Origin: Zavarzinella formosa DSM 19928
GTDB lineage: Bacteria; Planctomycetota; Planctomycetia; Gemmatales; Gemmataceae
DNA length: 62,369 nt
Assembly (NCBI RefSeq): GCF_000255705.1
Contig: NZ_JH636441.1
Location: 496,069-558,437 of the forward strand
Reading direction: 5' to 3'
Shown: positions 50,033-60,800 of the stretch, in pieces
How positions within the stretch are numbered: position 1 is the stretch's first letter
How the letters are laid out: each line of letters opens with the position of its first letter
The notes under the pieces: generated by a model
What the model was told of the DNA's origin: nothing
Databases searched by the model: none
The model's input: only the letters and a program-made list of their open reading frames with translations
Translations under genes and position numbers: made by a program

Positions 50033-51502
50033 ATGCGCGTCCTGCTAGCCGGGTTCATGCACGAGTCGAACACCTTCGCGGCCACGCCGGCGAATCGGCG
50101 GCGGTTTGACGAAGGTTCCCTCACCATCGGCGAGGCGATGTTCCCGGTGTGGCGGGAGGCCCATCATGAGTTTGGCGGGTTTATCGAAGGGTGCCAGACG
50201 CACAAACTGACGGCCGTTCCCTCCGTGATGGCGTGGGCGGTCCCGTGCGGGCCGGTGACGGATGATGTGGTCGAAGAAGTGACCGCCAAAATCACCGCCG
50301 ACATCCGGGCCGAGAATCCGGATGGTGTGTTGATCGCCCTGCACGGGGCGATGGTCTCGGCCGGTTTCGCCAGCCCGGACACAGAGGTTCTTCGCCGCAT
50401 CCGCGAGGCGCTGGGGCCGGACAAACCGCTAATCGCCACGCTCGATTTTCATGCCAATGTGACACCCGAAATGGCAGCGTATGCGGATGCGTTGATCGGT
50501 TATCAAACCTATCCGCACATCGACCAGCGCGCCTGCGGGTTGCTGGCGGCCGGGTTGATGGCCCGCACGCTGGCCGGGGAGATCAAGCCAGTGTGTGCCG
50601 TCGCCCGGCGACCGATGATCGCCAACATTCTGGGGCAGGACACCACCCGCGAGCCGATGATTTCATTGATGAAACTGGCCCGGCGGGAAGAAGCGGAATT
50701 GGGGATGCTCTCCACGAGCGTGATGGGGGGCTTTTATTATTCAGATGTGCCGTGCATGGGGCCGAGCGTTATCTCCGTGGCCGACGCGAACCGGGAATTG
50801 GCCCGTTCGGCCGCCGAGAAACTGGCCGATGCCATGTGGGCTGTCCGGCGGGAACTGTATGTTCCCTGCGCCACCCCGGAAGAGGCCGTGAAGGCGGGCT
50901 TGGCCACCCCCAAGGGGCCGGTGATTCTCGTCGATCTCGGCGACAACATCGGCGGCGGCTCAGCCGGGGATGGCACGGTGATTCTGGCCGAATTGCTTCG
51001 GCAGCGGGCGCCGAGTTTCATCGTCGCCTTGTTTGCCCCGAAGGCCGTCGAGGAATGTCGGAAGATCGGCATCGGCGGCCGCTTCACCGGAAAGGTCGGC
51101 GGCCAAGTGGACAAGATGCACGGCGACCCGGTCGAAGTATCCGGTGTCGTGCGGTCGCTTCACGATGGCTTGTGGGTGGAAACGGAAGCCCGCCACGGCG
51201 GCCGACGACACAACGATCAGGGGCCGACCGTGGTGGTCGATCTCGATGGCGGCGGCACTTTGGTGATGGACTCCCTGCAAACCCCGCCGTTCAGCCTCGG
51301 ACAACTTACCAGTTTGGGACTCAAACCAGAAACCGCTCATCTGATCGTCGTGAAAGCCGCCGTCGCCTACAAGGCCGCGTATGTGCCAATTGCCAGCCGG
51401 GTGATCGAAGTGGACACCCCCGGCGTGACGGCCGTGAATCCGGCCCGGTTCACTTACAAGCGGGTGCCACGGCCAATCTATCCGTTGGATGCGATGGGGT
51501 AA
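50033..51502 (+). CDS. M81 family metallopeptidase (MlrC/microcystinase C type)
   Basis: 489 residues from ATG 50033 with GGAG upstream; earlier in-frame starts read the repeat. Family opener MRVLLAGFMHESNTFAATPA; metal-site blocks LIALHGAMVS, TLDFHANVTPEM and YQTYPHIDQRACG; then the C-terminal domain LVDLGDNIGGGSAGDGTVIL. MlrC hydrolyses the linear products of microcystin and related peptides, but most members have unknown substrates, often in amino-acid-derived catabolism. No signal peptide, so cytoplasmic. It converges with trpS, 7 bases apart. Confidence 0.9.
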   Translation: MRVLLAGFMHESNTFAATPANRRRFDEGSLTIGEAMFPVWREAHHEFGGFIEGCQTHKLTAVPSVMAWAVPCGPVTDDVVEEVTAKITADIRAENPDGVLIALHGAMVSAGFASPDTEVLRRIREALGPDKPLIATLDFHANVTPEMAAYADALIGYQTYPHIDQRACGLLAAGLMARTLAGEIKPVCAVARRPMIANILGQDTTREPMISLMKLARREEAELGMLSTSVMGGFYYSDVPCMGPSVISVADANRELARSAAEKLADAMWAVRRELYVPCATPEEAVKAGLATPKGPVILVDLGDNIGGGSAGDGTVILAELLRQRAPSFIVALFAPKAVEECRKIGIGGRFTGKVGGQVDKMHGDPVEVSGVVRSLHDGLWVETEARHGGRRHNDQGPTVVVDLDGGGTLVMDSLQTPPFSLGQLTSLGLKPETAHLIVVKAAVAYKAAYVPIASRVIEVDTPGVTAVNPARFTYKRVPRPIYPLDAMG

Positions 51503-51509
51503 CCGGGGG

Positions 51510-52550
51510 TTACTTCCGCAACCCGGTCGCTTTTCGCACCAGTTCCATCGTCTTTTGGGCCTCGGCTCGCGCTTTCGCGGCCCCGGCCTGCAACACCGCC
51601 TCCACCCCGGCCGGGTCGGCGGCGAGTTGCTTTCGCTTTTCCCGGAACGGGCCGAAATAGGCGTCGATCTGGTTCAGCAGTTGCGTCTTTGCTTCACCAT
51701 AGCCCATGCCGCCAGCCCGATAGCGTTCGGCCAGCGCGGCTTGTTCCTGTTCGGTGGCGAACAGTTTGAACAGATTAAACACGTTGCAAGTGTCCGGGTT
51801 TTTCGGGGCTTCCATCGGCGCGGAATCGGTCACGACTCCCATGACCGCTTTCTTGAGAGCTTTGCCTTCCGCGAAGATTTCGATGGTGTTGCCATAGCTC
51901 TTGCTCATCTTCTGCCCGTCCGTGCCGGGGACGACGGGAACATTGTCCAGCCGTTCCATCGGTGGCGGGAAAATCTCCTTCCCGAAGGCGGTGTTGAAAT
52001 ACCCGGCCATGTCGCGGGTCATTTCAAGGTGCTGCACCTGATCCTTGCCAACCGGAACGAGGTTTGAACGGTAAATCAGAATGTCGGCGGCCATCAGGAC
52101 CGGATAGGTGAGCAACCCCACGCTCGCCTGAATGCCTCGGGCCGTCTTGTCCTTGTAGGAGTGGGCGCGTTCCAGCAAACCCAAGCCGGTGACGGTGGAG
52201 AGAATCCACGCCAGTTCTGTCACCTCGGGAACATCGCTTTGCCGGAAGAACGCGGCTTTCGCCGGGTCCAGCCCGAGGGCGAGGTAGTCGATCGCCACGT
52301 CCCAGACGTTTTCGCGCAGGAAATCCGCGACGGATCGAGCGGCCCGGCCGTTTCGCTTGGCCTCCTCGGCCTCTCGCTCGGCGGCGTCTCTCAGGGTCGT
52401 CAGGGCGTGATAATCGGCGATGAAATAGAAGCAATCCCCTTCGTCTTGAAGGGCGATGTGCTGCCGGATGGCGCCGAAGTAGTTGCCCAGGTGAAGCTTG
52501 CCCGAGGGCTGGACGCCGCTCAGGATGCGTCTTGGTTTCTTGTCATTCAT
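51510..52550 (-). CDS. trpS: Tryptophan--tRNA ligase
   Basis: 346 residues from ATG 52550 (MNDKKPRRILSGVQPSGKLH). Class I synthetase signatures: the HIGH-like PSGKLHLGNYFGA, YPVLMAADILIY with the substrate pocket, VGKDQVQHLEMTRD, and the KMSKS loop as GQKMSKSYGNTI. Charges tRNA-Trp in the cytoplasm. A longer frame to 52895 is the complement of the neighbouring gene and is rejected. The divergent gap of 97 bases to the plus-strand gene must hold both promoters. Confidence 0.95.
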   Translation of the reverse strand: MNDKKPRRILSGVQPSGKLHLGNYFGAIRQHIALQDEGDCFYFIADYHALTTLRDAAEREAEEAKRNGRAARSVADFLRENVWDVAIDYLALGLDPAKAAFFRQSDVPEVTELAWILSTVTGLGLLERAHSYKDKTARGIQASVGLLTYPVLMAADILIYRSNLVPVGKDQVQHLEMTRDMAGYFNTAFGKEIFPPPMERLDNVPVVPGTDGQKMSKSYGNTIEIFAEGKALKKAVMGVVTDSAPMEAPKNPDTCNVFNLFKLFATEQEQAALAERYRAGGMGYGEAKTQLLNQIDAYFGPFREKRKQLAADPAGVEAVLQAGAAKARAEAQKTMELVRKATGLRK

Positions 52551-52647
52551 CCGGACGCCGAACCCCCGCTCAGGTTGTTTCAAACCAACAATCAGGATAC
52601 AGTATCCCGCAATTCGACACCTGACCACGCATGAGAGGTTCACGGGC

Positions 52648-53421
52648 ATGGATCGCCGAACCGGCTCGGACGACAAGGAACTGGAAAAACGGGATGCCCT
52701 GCTGCTGGACGGCCTGCGCGCCGCCCTGAACGGCGAGGAACACCGGCTGTTCCGTGTCGGCAAGCGCGACGGCCTGTTTGCCGGTCGCGGCGGCCTTCCC
52801 GGCGAGGCGGCCGAGCTGGCCCTCCGGGAAAATTTGCTGGAACATACCCGCACGGAAACCGAACGGGGCGCGGACATCGAATGGGTGCGCATCACCCCGG
52901 CCGGAACGGAATACCTTTACAATCACGATTCGCCTCGGGCCGTGCTGGGCGAAATGCGGGACATGTTGCGTCAAGCAGCCTCCGGCGTGCCGGTGTGGCA
53001 GGATGGGATGCTGAAATCGCTGGAAAAACTGGCGAGCCACATCACCACCGAAATGACCGCTTACATGGCGAAACTCGATTCGCTGGCGATGCGGGTCGAA
53101 GAGGCCCTGCGGCGGGCCGATGTGTCCCCGGAGTTGGCGGCCAGCTTGCAAACGGTCATCCCGTGGGGCTTGGAAGCGCTGGCCTATCTGGATCGCCGCA
53201 AAGCCGGGGGCGCGACGGCGGCTTGTCCCCTGCCGGAATTGTTTGCCGCGTTGCGAAACAAGTTCCCGACGCTGACTATCCGGGACTTTCACGACGGCCT
53301 GAAACGCCTGGCAGACAATCAGGCGATTCGCCTCGCCGAATACGCCGGAGGCGGGGCTATCCCGCAACCGGAATACGCGATGATGCAGGCGGGGAAATTG
53401 TGGTACACCGCCACGCGATGA
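52648..53421 (+). CDS. Conserved planctomycete-type protein, unassigned
   Basis: 257 residues, soluble, no signal peptide. The N-terminal half looks like a winged-helix-type region (ALLLDGLRAALNGEEHRLF, WVRITPAGTEYLYNHDSP: the phrase ITPAGxEYL recalls the end of DNA-binding winged helices). A middle helix pair (SLEKLASHITTEMTAYMAK) may dimerise. The end TIRDFHDGLKRLADNQAIRL is again helix-turn-helix-like. A transcription-related role is possible. It lies 15 bases before the sugar isomerase gene and is probably co-transcribed. Confidence 0.6.
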   Translation: MDRRTGSDDKELEKRDALLLDGLRAALNGEEHRLFRVGKRDGLFAGRGGLPGEAAELALRENLLEHTRTETERGADIEWVRITPAGTEYLYNHDSPRAVLGEMRDMLRQAASGVPVWQDGMLKSLEKLASHITTEMTAYMAKLDSLAMRVEEALRRADVSPELAASLQTVIPWGLEALAYLDRRKAGGATAACPLPELFAALRNKFPTLTIRDFHDGLKRLADNQAIRLAEYAGGGAIPQPEYAMMQAGKLWYTATR

Positions 53422-53436
53422 CTTCCAAACGGGGAA

Positions 53437-54348
53437 ATGAAGATGCAACTGGGTTTTGTCAGCGCCATTTTGCCGGACCTCACGCTGGAAGAGGTGTTGA
53501 GTTTCGCCGCCGACGAGGGGTTTGGCTGTGTCGAGTTGATGTGCTGGCCCCCCGGCCAGTCGAGCCGCCGATATGCGGGGATCACCCATGTCGATGTGAC
53601 CACGCTGGATGCCGCCAAGGCTGACGGCATCAAGGAACTGGCGGCCAAAAAGGGCGTCGCCATCTCCGGGCTGGGCTATTATCCGAACCCGCTTGACCCG
53701 GATTTGGAGGGCCGCCGGGTGGTGGTCGATCACCTGAAAGCCGTCATCCGGGCGGCACCACTGTTGGGTGTCCATGCCGTCAACACCTTCATCGGCCGGG
53801 ACTGGCGCAAGTCGATTGACGAGAACTGGCCGCTGGTTCAAGAAGTGTGGCCGGAGATCATCGCGGAAGCCAAAAAGGCCGGGGTAAAGATCGGCATCGA
53901 AAACTGCCCGATGCTCTTCAGCAAGGACGAATGGCCGGGGGGCAAAAACCTGGCTGTCAGCCCGGCGGTGTGGCGAAAACTCTTCAACGAATTCCCCGAT
54001 GGCACGCTCGGCCTGAACTTCGATCCCTCACACCTGATCTTCCAACAGATCGACTACGTGAAGGCCATCCGCGAATTCGGCAAGCACTTCGTCCATGTCC
54101 ACGCCAAGGACACCCGCGTGGACATGGACCGCTTGTACGAAACCGGCAACCTCGGACTCGGCTGGCACACGCCGAAACTCCCCGGCCTCGGCGATGTTCA
54201 CTGGGGCCAGTTTTTCAGCGCTCTCAGTGATACCGGCTACACCGGCGCCGTCTGCATCGAAGTGGAAGACCGGGCTTACGAAGGGGACATCAGCAACCGC
54301 AAACGGGCATTGACCCAGAGCAAGAGATATTTGGAACAGTTCATGTGA
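53437..54348 (+). CDS. Sugar phosphate isomerase/epimerase family protein (TIM barrel)
   Basis: 303 residues. AP-endonuclease-2/xylose-isomerase-like TIM barrel. Metal ligands can be placed at Glu in KIGIENCPM, Asp and His in [10 protein letters not shown], His in FVHVHAKDT and Glu in [10 protein letters not shown]. The opener [21 protein letters not shown] is typical of the many planctomycete copies. Substrate unknown; members isomerise or epimerise sugars or act in inositol catabolism. Follows the unassigned gene by 15 bases. Confidence 0.85.
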   Translation: MKMQLGFVSAILPDLTLEEVLSFAADEGFGCVELMCWPPGQSSRRYAGITHVDVTTLDAAKADGIKELAAKKGVAISGLGYYPNPLDPDLEGRRVVVDHLKAVIRAAPLLGVHAVNTFIGRDWRKSIDENWPLVQEVWPEIIAEAKKAGVKIGIENCPMLFSKDEWPGGKNLAVSPAVWRKLFNEFPDGTLGLNFDPSHLIFQQIDYVKAIREFGKHFVHVHAKDTRVDMDRLYETGNLGLGWHTPKLPGLGDVHWGQFFSALSDTGYTGAVCIEVEDRAYEGDISNRKRALTQSKRYLEQFM

Positions 54349-54800
54349 GCATCTCTTAATCGCTTGTCAGGCTGGCGACTCCCGGTGAAACCGTGACCGC
54401 CCGCCGACTTCGACAAACCGGAGGCAATGGTTCTACCATTCAGACAACCGCCAGTCTCATTTGTTTGATATTCATTTTAATAAGCGATTTTATCGGCAAA
54501 AATTGATTCAAGGGTGACGTATTGATGGCCCGTCAACGCCGATCCTCAAAAAATACGCCTTTCTCGCGCATCTGCTGGAAACATCACCGCATCAAGTCTC
54601 AGAAAATTTCATGTCTGACGGTAGAAACTCTCCCAGATTACCCAATCTTGCCTGATTTCATGCCCGTTTGAAAAACGCACACAAGCTAGGTTTGTCCCAC
54701 TGAACTCGTGATGAGCGCCGTGAGCGTGCCATTGCGACACGATTATTTACCTCGTTGCTCCCCCCTAGGCGTGGCCCGACACGCCCAAACGAAAGTTACC
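54349..54800 (+). promoter_or_regulatory. 452-base leader region of the giant surface protein
   Basis: No gene is visible in this gap. The first 100 bases are GC-rich and can fold (see 54369-54457). From 54458 to 54700 the sequence becomes AT-rich with patches such as TTGATATTCATTTTAATAAG, where a promoter is likely, though no boxes can be fixed. An ATG at 54708 in frame with the big gene would add 31 residues lacking any signal; the ATG at 54801 is preferred. Confidence 0.5.
54369..54457 (+). ncRNA. Candidate structured RNA element
   Basis: A closing stem of nine pairs, AGGCTGGCG (54369-54377) with CGCCAGTCT (54449-54457), one G-U. Inside are two branches: CTCCCGGT (54379-54386) with ACCGGAG (54417-54423, one bulged C) closing a GC-rich loop, and a hairpin AATGGT-TCT-ACCATT (54426-54440). 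This three-way junction lies 21 bases after the isomerase stop and 344 bases before the giant gene. It could be a cis-regulatory leader, a processed small RNA or simply a complex terminator of the upstream gene. It does not match a riboswitch class I can name. Confidence 0.35.
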
Positions 54801-57800
54801 ATGAACTGGTTCAACGCCCTGCTCCGCACCTCTCCGAAGCCTTCCGTTTCTCGCCGTGTCAAATTGACTCAACTTCAGGTTTCACAACTGGAAGCCCGCG
54901 AGGTTCCAGCAACCTTGACGTGGAGCGGCCTCGGCGGCGACAACAATTGGACCACCGGGGCGAATTGGGACGGCGGGACAGCGCCCGTCCCGAATGATGA
55001 CTTGGTGTTTCCCGCCGGGGCCGCCCGGTTGACCAACAACAACAACCTGCTGCCCTCGACGAGCTTTGACTCCATCACTGTCAGCGGGGCCGGATATGAC
55101 CTGAACGGCAACGACATCGACCTCTCGAATGGCTTCGTGGTCACGGCCGGCAACAACGTGAACATGAACATCAATGTCAACCTGACGGGGACACAGAACT
55201 TTGATGTCGCCACGGGGGGAGAACTGGACTACTACGGGGCCATCTCTGGCAGTTTCGGCCTCACCAAGACCGGCGGGGGAAGGCTCGCGCTGCTGAACAA
55301 TTACCTCGACAACACCTACACCGGCGCCACCACGGTCAATGACGGCGCGCTCCTGTTCGCCAGCGCGCACATTGTCGTTCCCGGAGATTTGGTCGTCGGC
55401 GCCGGCAAGCTCGTGCAGTATTACGCGAGCAACGAAATCGCCGACACGGCCACGGTGACCCTGAACGAGGGAGCCACCCTCGATTTTAACGGGGCTAGTG
55501 ACCAGTTCAGCAACTTGGTGATGCAAGGGGCGACAGTTCAAACAGGCGCCGGCGGCACGATCAGCGTTCTCACAAGCATCACCGTCAATGCGACGAATAA
55601 CAACATCACCTCGACGATCAACGGCCCCGGCTCGCTCGACCTCGCCTCTGACAACGTGACCTTCGACATCGCCGACGATACCGATCTGGCCGTCGATTTC
55701 CGCGTGAACGCGGGCATCGTGGATGGAAGTGTCACCAAGAGCGGCCAGGGAACCGCGGTTTTCTCCGGCGAGAGTTCTTACGCCGGCGCCACCACGATCA
55801 ATGCGGGTGTGCTGCAAGTGGATGGCTCGATCACGAGCGCGGTGGTTCTCGCGGGCGGCACCTTAAGCGGGTCGGGCACGATCAACGGAGAGGGGATCGT
55901 TTCGACCGCCGCCTCGACCATTGATCCGGGGACGGTGGGCCAAGCCGGAACCGGAATCTTGACCTATGCGAACGGGACGGGACTGACCCTCCCCTCTAGC
56001 TCGACCTTCCATGTTGACCTCAACGGGTCAACCGTCGGCACAGGCTACGATCAACTGAGGCTCACCAACGCATCCGCCCTTTTCAACCCGAACGGCGCGA
56101 CCCTGGACGTCAGCCTCGGATACATACCGCAGGTGAACACCAGTTTCCAGATCGTCTCCCAGGCATATGGCAGCCCGATTACCGGGCGATTCAACGGCAT
56201 CAGCCAGTTCGCCAGCTTCACGTCCGGCCCGGTGACGTTTTCGGTCGGCTACTTCAATTCGGGAATTATTCTGACCGTCACCGCCGTCAACATCCCGACA
56301 TACACTTGGTCCGGAGCCGATGACAACAGCCGCGGATGGAGCGATCCAGACAACTGGGTCGGCGGCGTCGCGCCGACTCCCGGTTCGGCATTGGACTTCC
56401 CGGCCGGTGCTGTTCGGAATGAGAGCCTCAACGATTTCGCCCCCGGTACCAGCTTCTACTCGGTGACCATCGACAGTCCCGGTTACGACATCTATGCTCA
56501 ATCGCTGAAACTTCAGAACGGAATAACGACTACCTACACGAGTGGCACTGCGTCGTTTGGAGTGGACACGACGACGCTGACGGCGAATCAAACATTCGAC
56601 ATTGCCGAAGGCGGCACTCTCGACATGACCTCCAGCATCGCCGGCGCCGGATTCGGTGTGACCAAGACCGGTGGCGGCACCCTGCGTTACAGCGGGCCCG
56701 GCGCCAACACATACACCGGCCTCACCACGGTCAACGACGGCGTTCTCGAACTTGACAAGCCTGATGGTCTCAACGCCTTCGCGGGCGATCTTGTCATTGG
56801 CGATCATTCGGGCACGGCGGACTCTGTCAAGCTTTTGGCCCCGAACCAAATCCCCGACAGCTCGGACGTGACCGTCAATGAAGGCGGCTTGTTCGACCTC
56901 GGCGCTTCCAACGAATCGGTCAACTCTCTGACTCTTCAGGGAGGCAGCGTGAACATCGGCACGGCGGCGGCGCTCACCGTTGTCAACAGCCTGACCTCGA
57001 ACTCGCCGTCAAACAACGTCTCCTCCTCCATTTCGGGCGGCACGCTCAACCTCAACGGCTCCGCGAACTTCCCCATCAATGTCGCGGACAACTCCTTGGT
57101 CCCCGAAGACCTCGCCATCAGTTCGAAGGTCACGAACGGCGGGATCACCAAGACCGGCGCGGGCACGCTGGCCCTCTCGAACACGAATGACTATGCGGGG
57201 ACCACGGCCGTCAACGCCGGGGCCATCTTGGTTGAGAACAGCGGGGCCTTGGGCACGACGGCCGGCCCCACCACCATCGCCAACGGGGCGGGGGTTTACT
57301 TCAGCGGCCTGGGCCTGAACGTCGCCGAGAACTTCACCAACGTGACCGGCGCCGGTGTCGGCGACGGCGGCGGCAGCCTCTTCCAAGTCATCTCGGGCGA
57401 CGCCACCCTGACGGGCGGCATCAACATGACCGGCTCGATCAGCATCGGCGCCGCCGATGCATCGACCCTGATCATCAACAGCGAGATTGACAACGACGGT
57501 GATCCTTTCGGCATTGACGTGGTCAACGGCGTCAACGGCCTGACGATCCTCGGCGGCAACAATTTGTTTGACGGGAATGTGACCGTCCACTCGGGCTTTC
57601 TCCGGGCCACGAATGCCGGTTCGCTCGGCGATACCGCCTCGTCGTCAACCGTCACCATCCAGAGCGGCGCCTCGCTCGAACTCACCGGCGGGATTACGAT
57701 CCCGGCGACGAAGAGCGTGACGACGAGCGGCGCGGGCGCGGAAATCGGCAGCCTTGATGGGGACAATGAGTTGCTCGGCGCGATCACGATGCAGGCCGAC

Positions 57801-60800
57801 ACTGATGTCGATGTGGCCGACGAGTCGTCCTTGCTGCTGGCCGGAAACATCAGCCAAACGGGTTCGTTCCGCAGTCTCGCCAAGTCCGGCGTCGGGACGC
57901 TGACCCTTTCAGGCGTCGGTAGCTATACCGGGATCACGAGCATCAACGAGGGAACTTTGCTGGTCAACGGCGATTTCACCGCCGGTGTCGGCGTGACCGT
58001 CAATAGCGGGACGGTCTTGGGAGGCACGGGGAGCATCGCCATGCCGGTCGTCATGAGCGGCGGCACGGTCGCCCCCGGCGTGACGACGGGCGTCCTGAGC
58101 ACCGGACCCTTCAACACAACGGGCGGGTCAATCGTCAGCATTGACATCAACGGTCCGATCGCCGGCGACGACTATGACCAGATTCAAGCGACCGGCGGCG
58201 TTTACCTTTACGATGCGACCCTGTCAATCAACCTGGGCTACTCACCCACCATTGGCACAACGTTCACCATTATCAACAACATCACCCCCGGCGCGGTCGG
58301 CGGCACGTTCCACGACTTGCCCGAAGGGGCCTTGTTTTTCGCCGATGGTCAACTGTTCCAGATCAGCTACGTCGGAGGCAACGGCAACGACGTGACTCTG
58401 AAGGCGATGAGCCCGGCGACGACCACCACCCTGATGTCGAGCGCCAACCCGTCGTTTTTCGGCCAGTCGGTCACCCTGACCGCGATCGTCTCCGAGGACG
58501 GGGTCACCCCCTCTGGAACGGTCACTTTCTTTGACGGGATGACTCCCCTCGGGAGCAATTCATTGAGCGATGGTGCCGCGACGTTCACCATCTCGAATTT
58601 GTCGCCGGGGCTTCACAATTTCACGGCCACGTATTCGGGCCAGGAATTCTCGGACTCCAGCACATCGACGCCCCTGCCCCAAATGGTGATTCCCGCCGCC
58701 ACGATGATTAATGTCAGCAGCGAGACTCCCGAGAGTTTTTACGGCGACATGGTCACCTTCACCGCCTCGGTCGCCGCCGTCGCGCCGGGGGGCGGCACCC
58801 CGAGCGGATCGGTCATGTTCTTCGACAATGGCATGCCCATTGGCATGGAATTTCTTGACCTCACCGGCACGGCGACGCTCTCGACATCGCAACTTCATGC
58901 CTCGGCCACTCCCCACAACATCACCGCCAATTTCATGCCGTCGAACATGAATTATGTGCCGACCACGACGATCACGCCGTTTGAGCAGACCGTCGACCAG
59001 GCGACGCTCACTGTCACGGCTGACAACCAGATTCGGGCATACGGCTCGCCCAACCCGACCCTGACGGCTTCGATCACCGGGTTTAAGAACGGCGAAAACA
59101 TGGCCACGAGCGATGTGATCGGTGCTCCCGAGTTGAGCACGGAGGCCACCCAGACCAGTTCGGCCGCGGGCAGCCCGTATCCGATCACCGTCTCCGCCGG
59201 AAGCCTTTCCTCGTTGAATTATCAGTTCCATTTCGTGGGCGGAACACTGACGATCCTTGAGAACACCCGGCCGGTCATCAACACGGAACCGGTGGTGATC
59301 GTCGAGATTCTTCCGGCCGGAGCCAAGGTCATCAATGGCGCCCCGGTCTCCAAACTGACGGCGAACGTCATCGATCCGGACCTTGGCTCGGTGAAGGGGA
59401 TTGCCATCACCGCCGCTCCGTCGTCAACCGCCACGGGGCATTGGGAGTTCAGCACGAACAGCGGCGTGACCTGGACCACCATCGCTGACGTCAGCCCGAC
59501 CCATGCTCTGTTGCTTGCCGATTTGCCCCAGAACCAAGTGCGGTTTGTGCCCCAAGCCACCACCGTCACCGCGAGCGGCCGGAGCACGGTGACGATTGCG
59601 GGCTTCAACGGGTTCGCCTCGCTGAATTACACGGCTTGGGACACCACCTCGGACACCGGCACCACCGGAATCACCCCGTCATTCGGGGACACGACTGCCA
59701 CCAACGCTTATAGCGAGGCGACGGAAATCGCCACGGTGGCGGTCGGCAACACGGTTCCGTCGATCGACATCAACGGGCGGCCGCAGTTCACCAGCATCCT
59801 CAAGGACAACCTGAATCCGGCCGGAAACCAGGCCAGCTCTCTCTTGGGCACGCTGGCCACTGATTTGGACAAAAAGAACGTGTTGGGACTCGCGGTGACG
59901 GGCGTCGACAACACGAACGGCAAGTGGCAGTATCAGGTCGGGGCCAAGTGGGTTGACATCCCCGCCGTGAGCGAATCCTCGGCCATGCTCTTCGGGTCGG
60001 CCTCGCGAATCCGGTTCCTGCCGAACGCCGGTTTTGCCGGCGAGGCAACGCTCAACTACCGAGCCTGGGATCAGACGGTGGGCAAGGTCGGCGAACTGGC
60101 GACGGTGACGGGTTCCGCGTTCAGCGAAGCCGAGCAAACAGCGGTGGTGCGGGTGAACGCCCGGCCGACGCTGCAAACCACCGTCACGCATTCGTTGGAG
60201 ACCGCCGCCTCGACGGTCCTCGTGGGCACTCTGCTGGACGGATCGGTCACGGATGTGTTGCCGGGCGACGTGGTCGGCATCGCCGTGACCGGAACGAGCG
60301 GGGGAACCTGGAAATACACGATCGGCGCCGGCCCGGCGGTGACGCTGAAGGCCACGCTCGCGTCGGCCGTGTTGTTGCCCGCCGATGCGACGCTGAGTTT
60401 TGTGCCGACTCCCGGCTTTACGGGGGTGGCGACGCTGACTTACCGGGCTTGGAATGCGACGACGCTCCCGGCTGTTGCCGGAAGCGTGGCGAACGCCTCC
60501 GGAACGGCCTTCGGGTCGGCCACGGAAACGCTGTCGTTGTACATCGCCCCGGTTGGCGGCAACACCGCCCCGACGCTTGGCATTCCCTCCATCAGCCTTG
60601 GGTCGATCACGGAAGACCCGACGATCAACCCCGGCGTGACGGTCAAGAGCATCGTCACCGCCACCATGATGAACGATGACAACCCGACAGACAAAAAGGG
60701 CATCGTCCTGACCACCGTTGACAACACCAACGGCCAATGGCAGTACACGCTGGACGGCGCCAGCTGGTTTGGCGTGGGGACGGTGACTGTCACCAGTTCG

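Noticed and set aside
54369-54457. Cobalamin riboswitch
   Set aside because: Only a short GGTGAAA...CCCGCC resemblance; the conserved GCCAGGAGACC-type B12 box is missing and the downstream gene is a surface protein.
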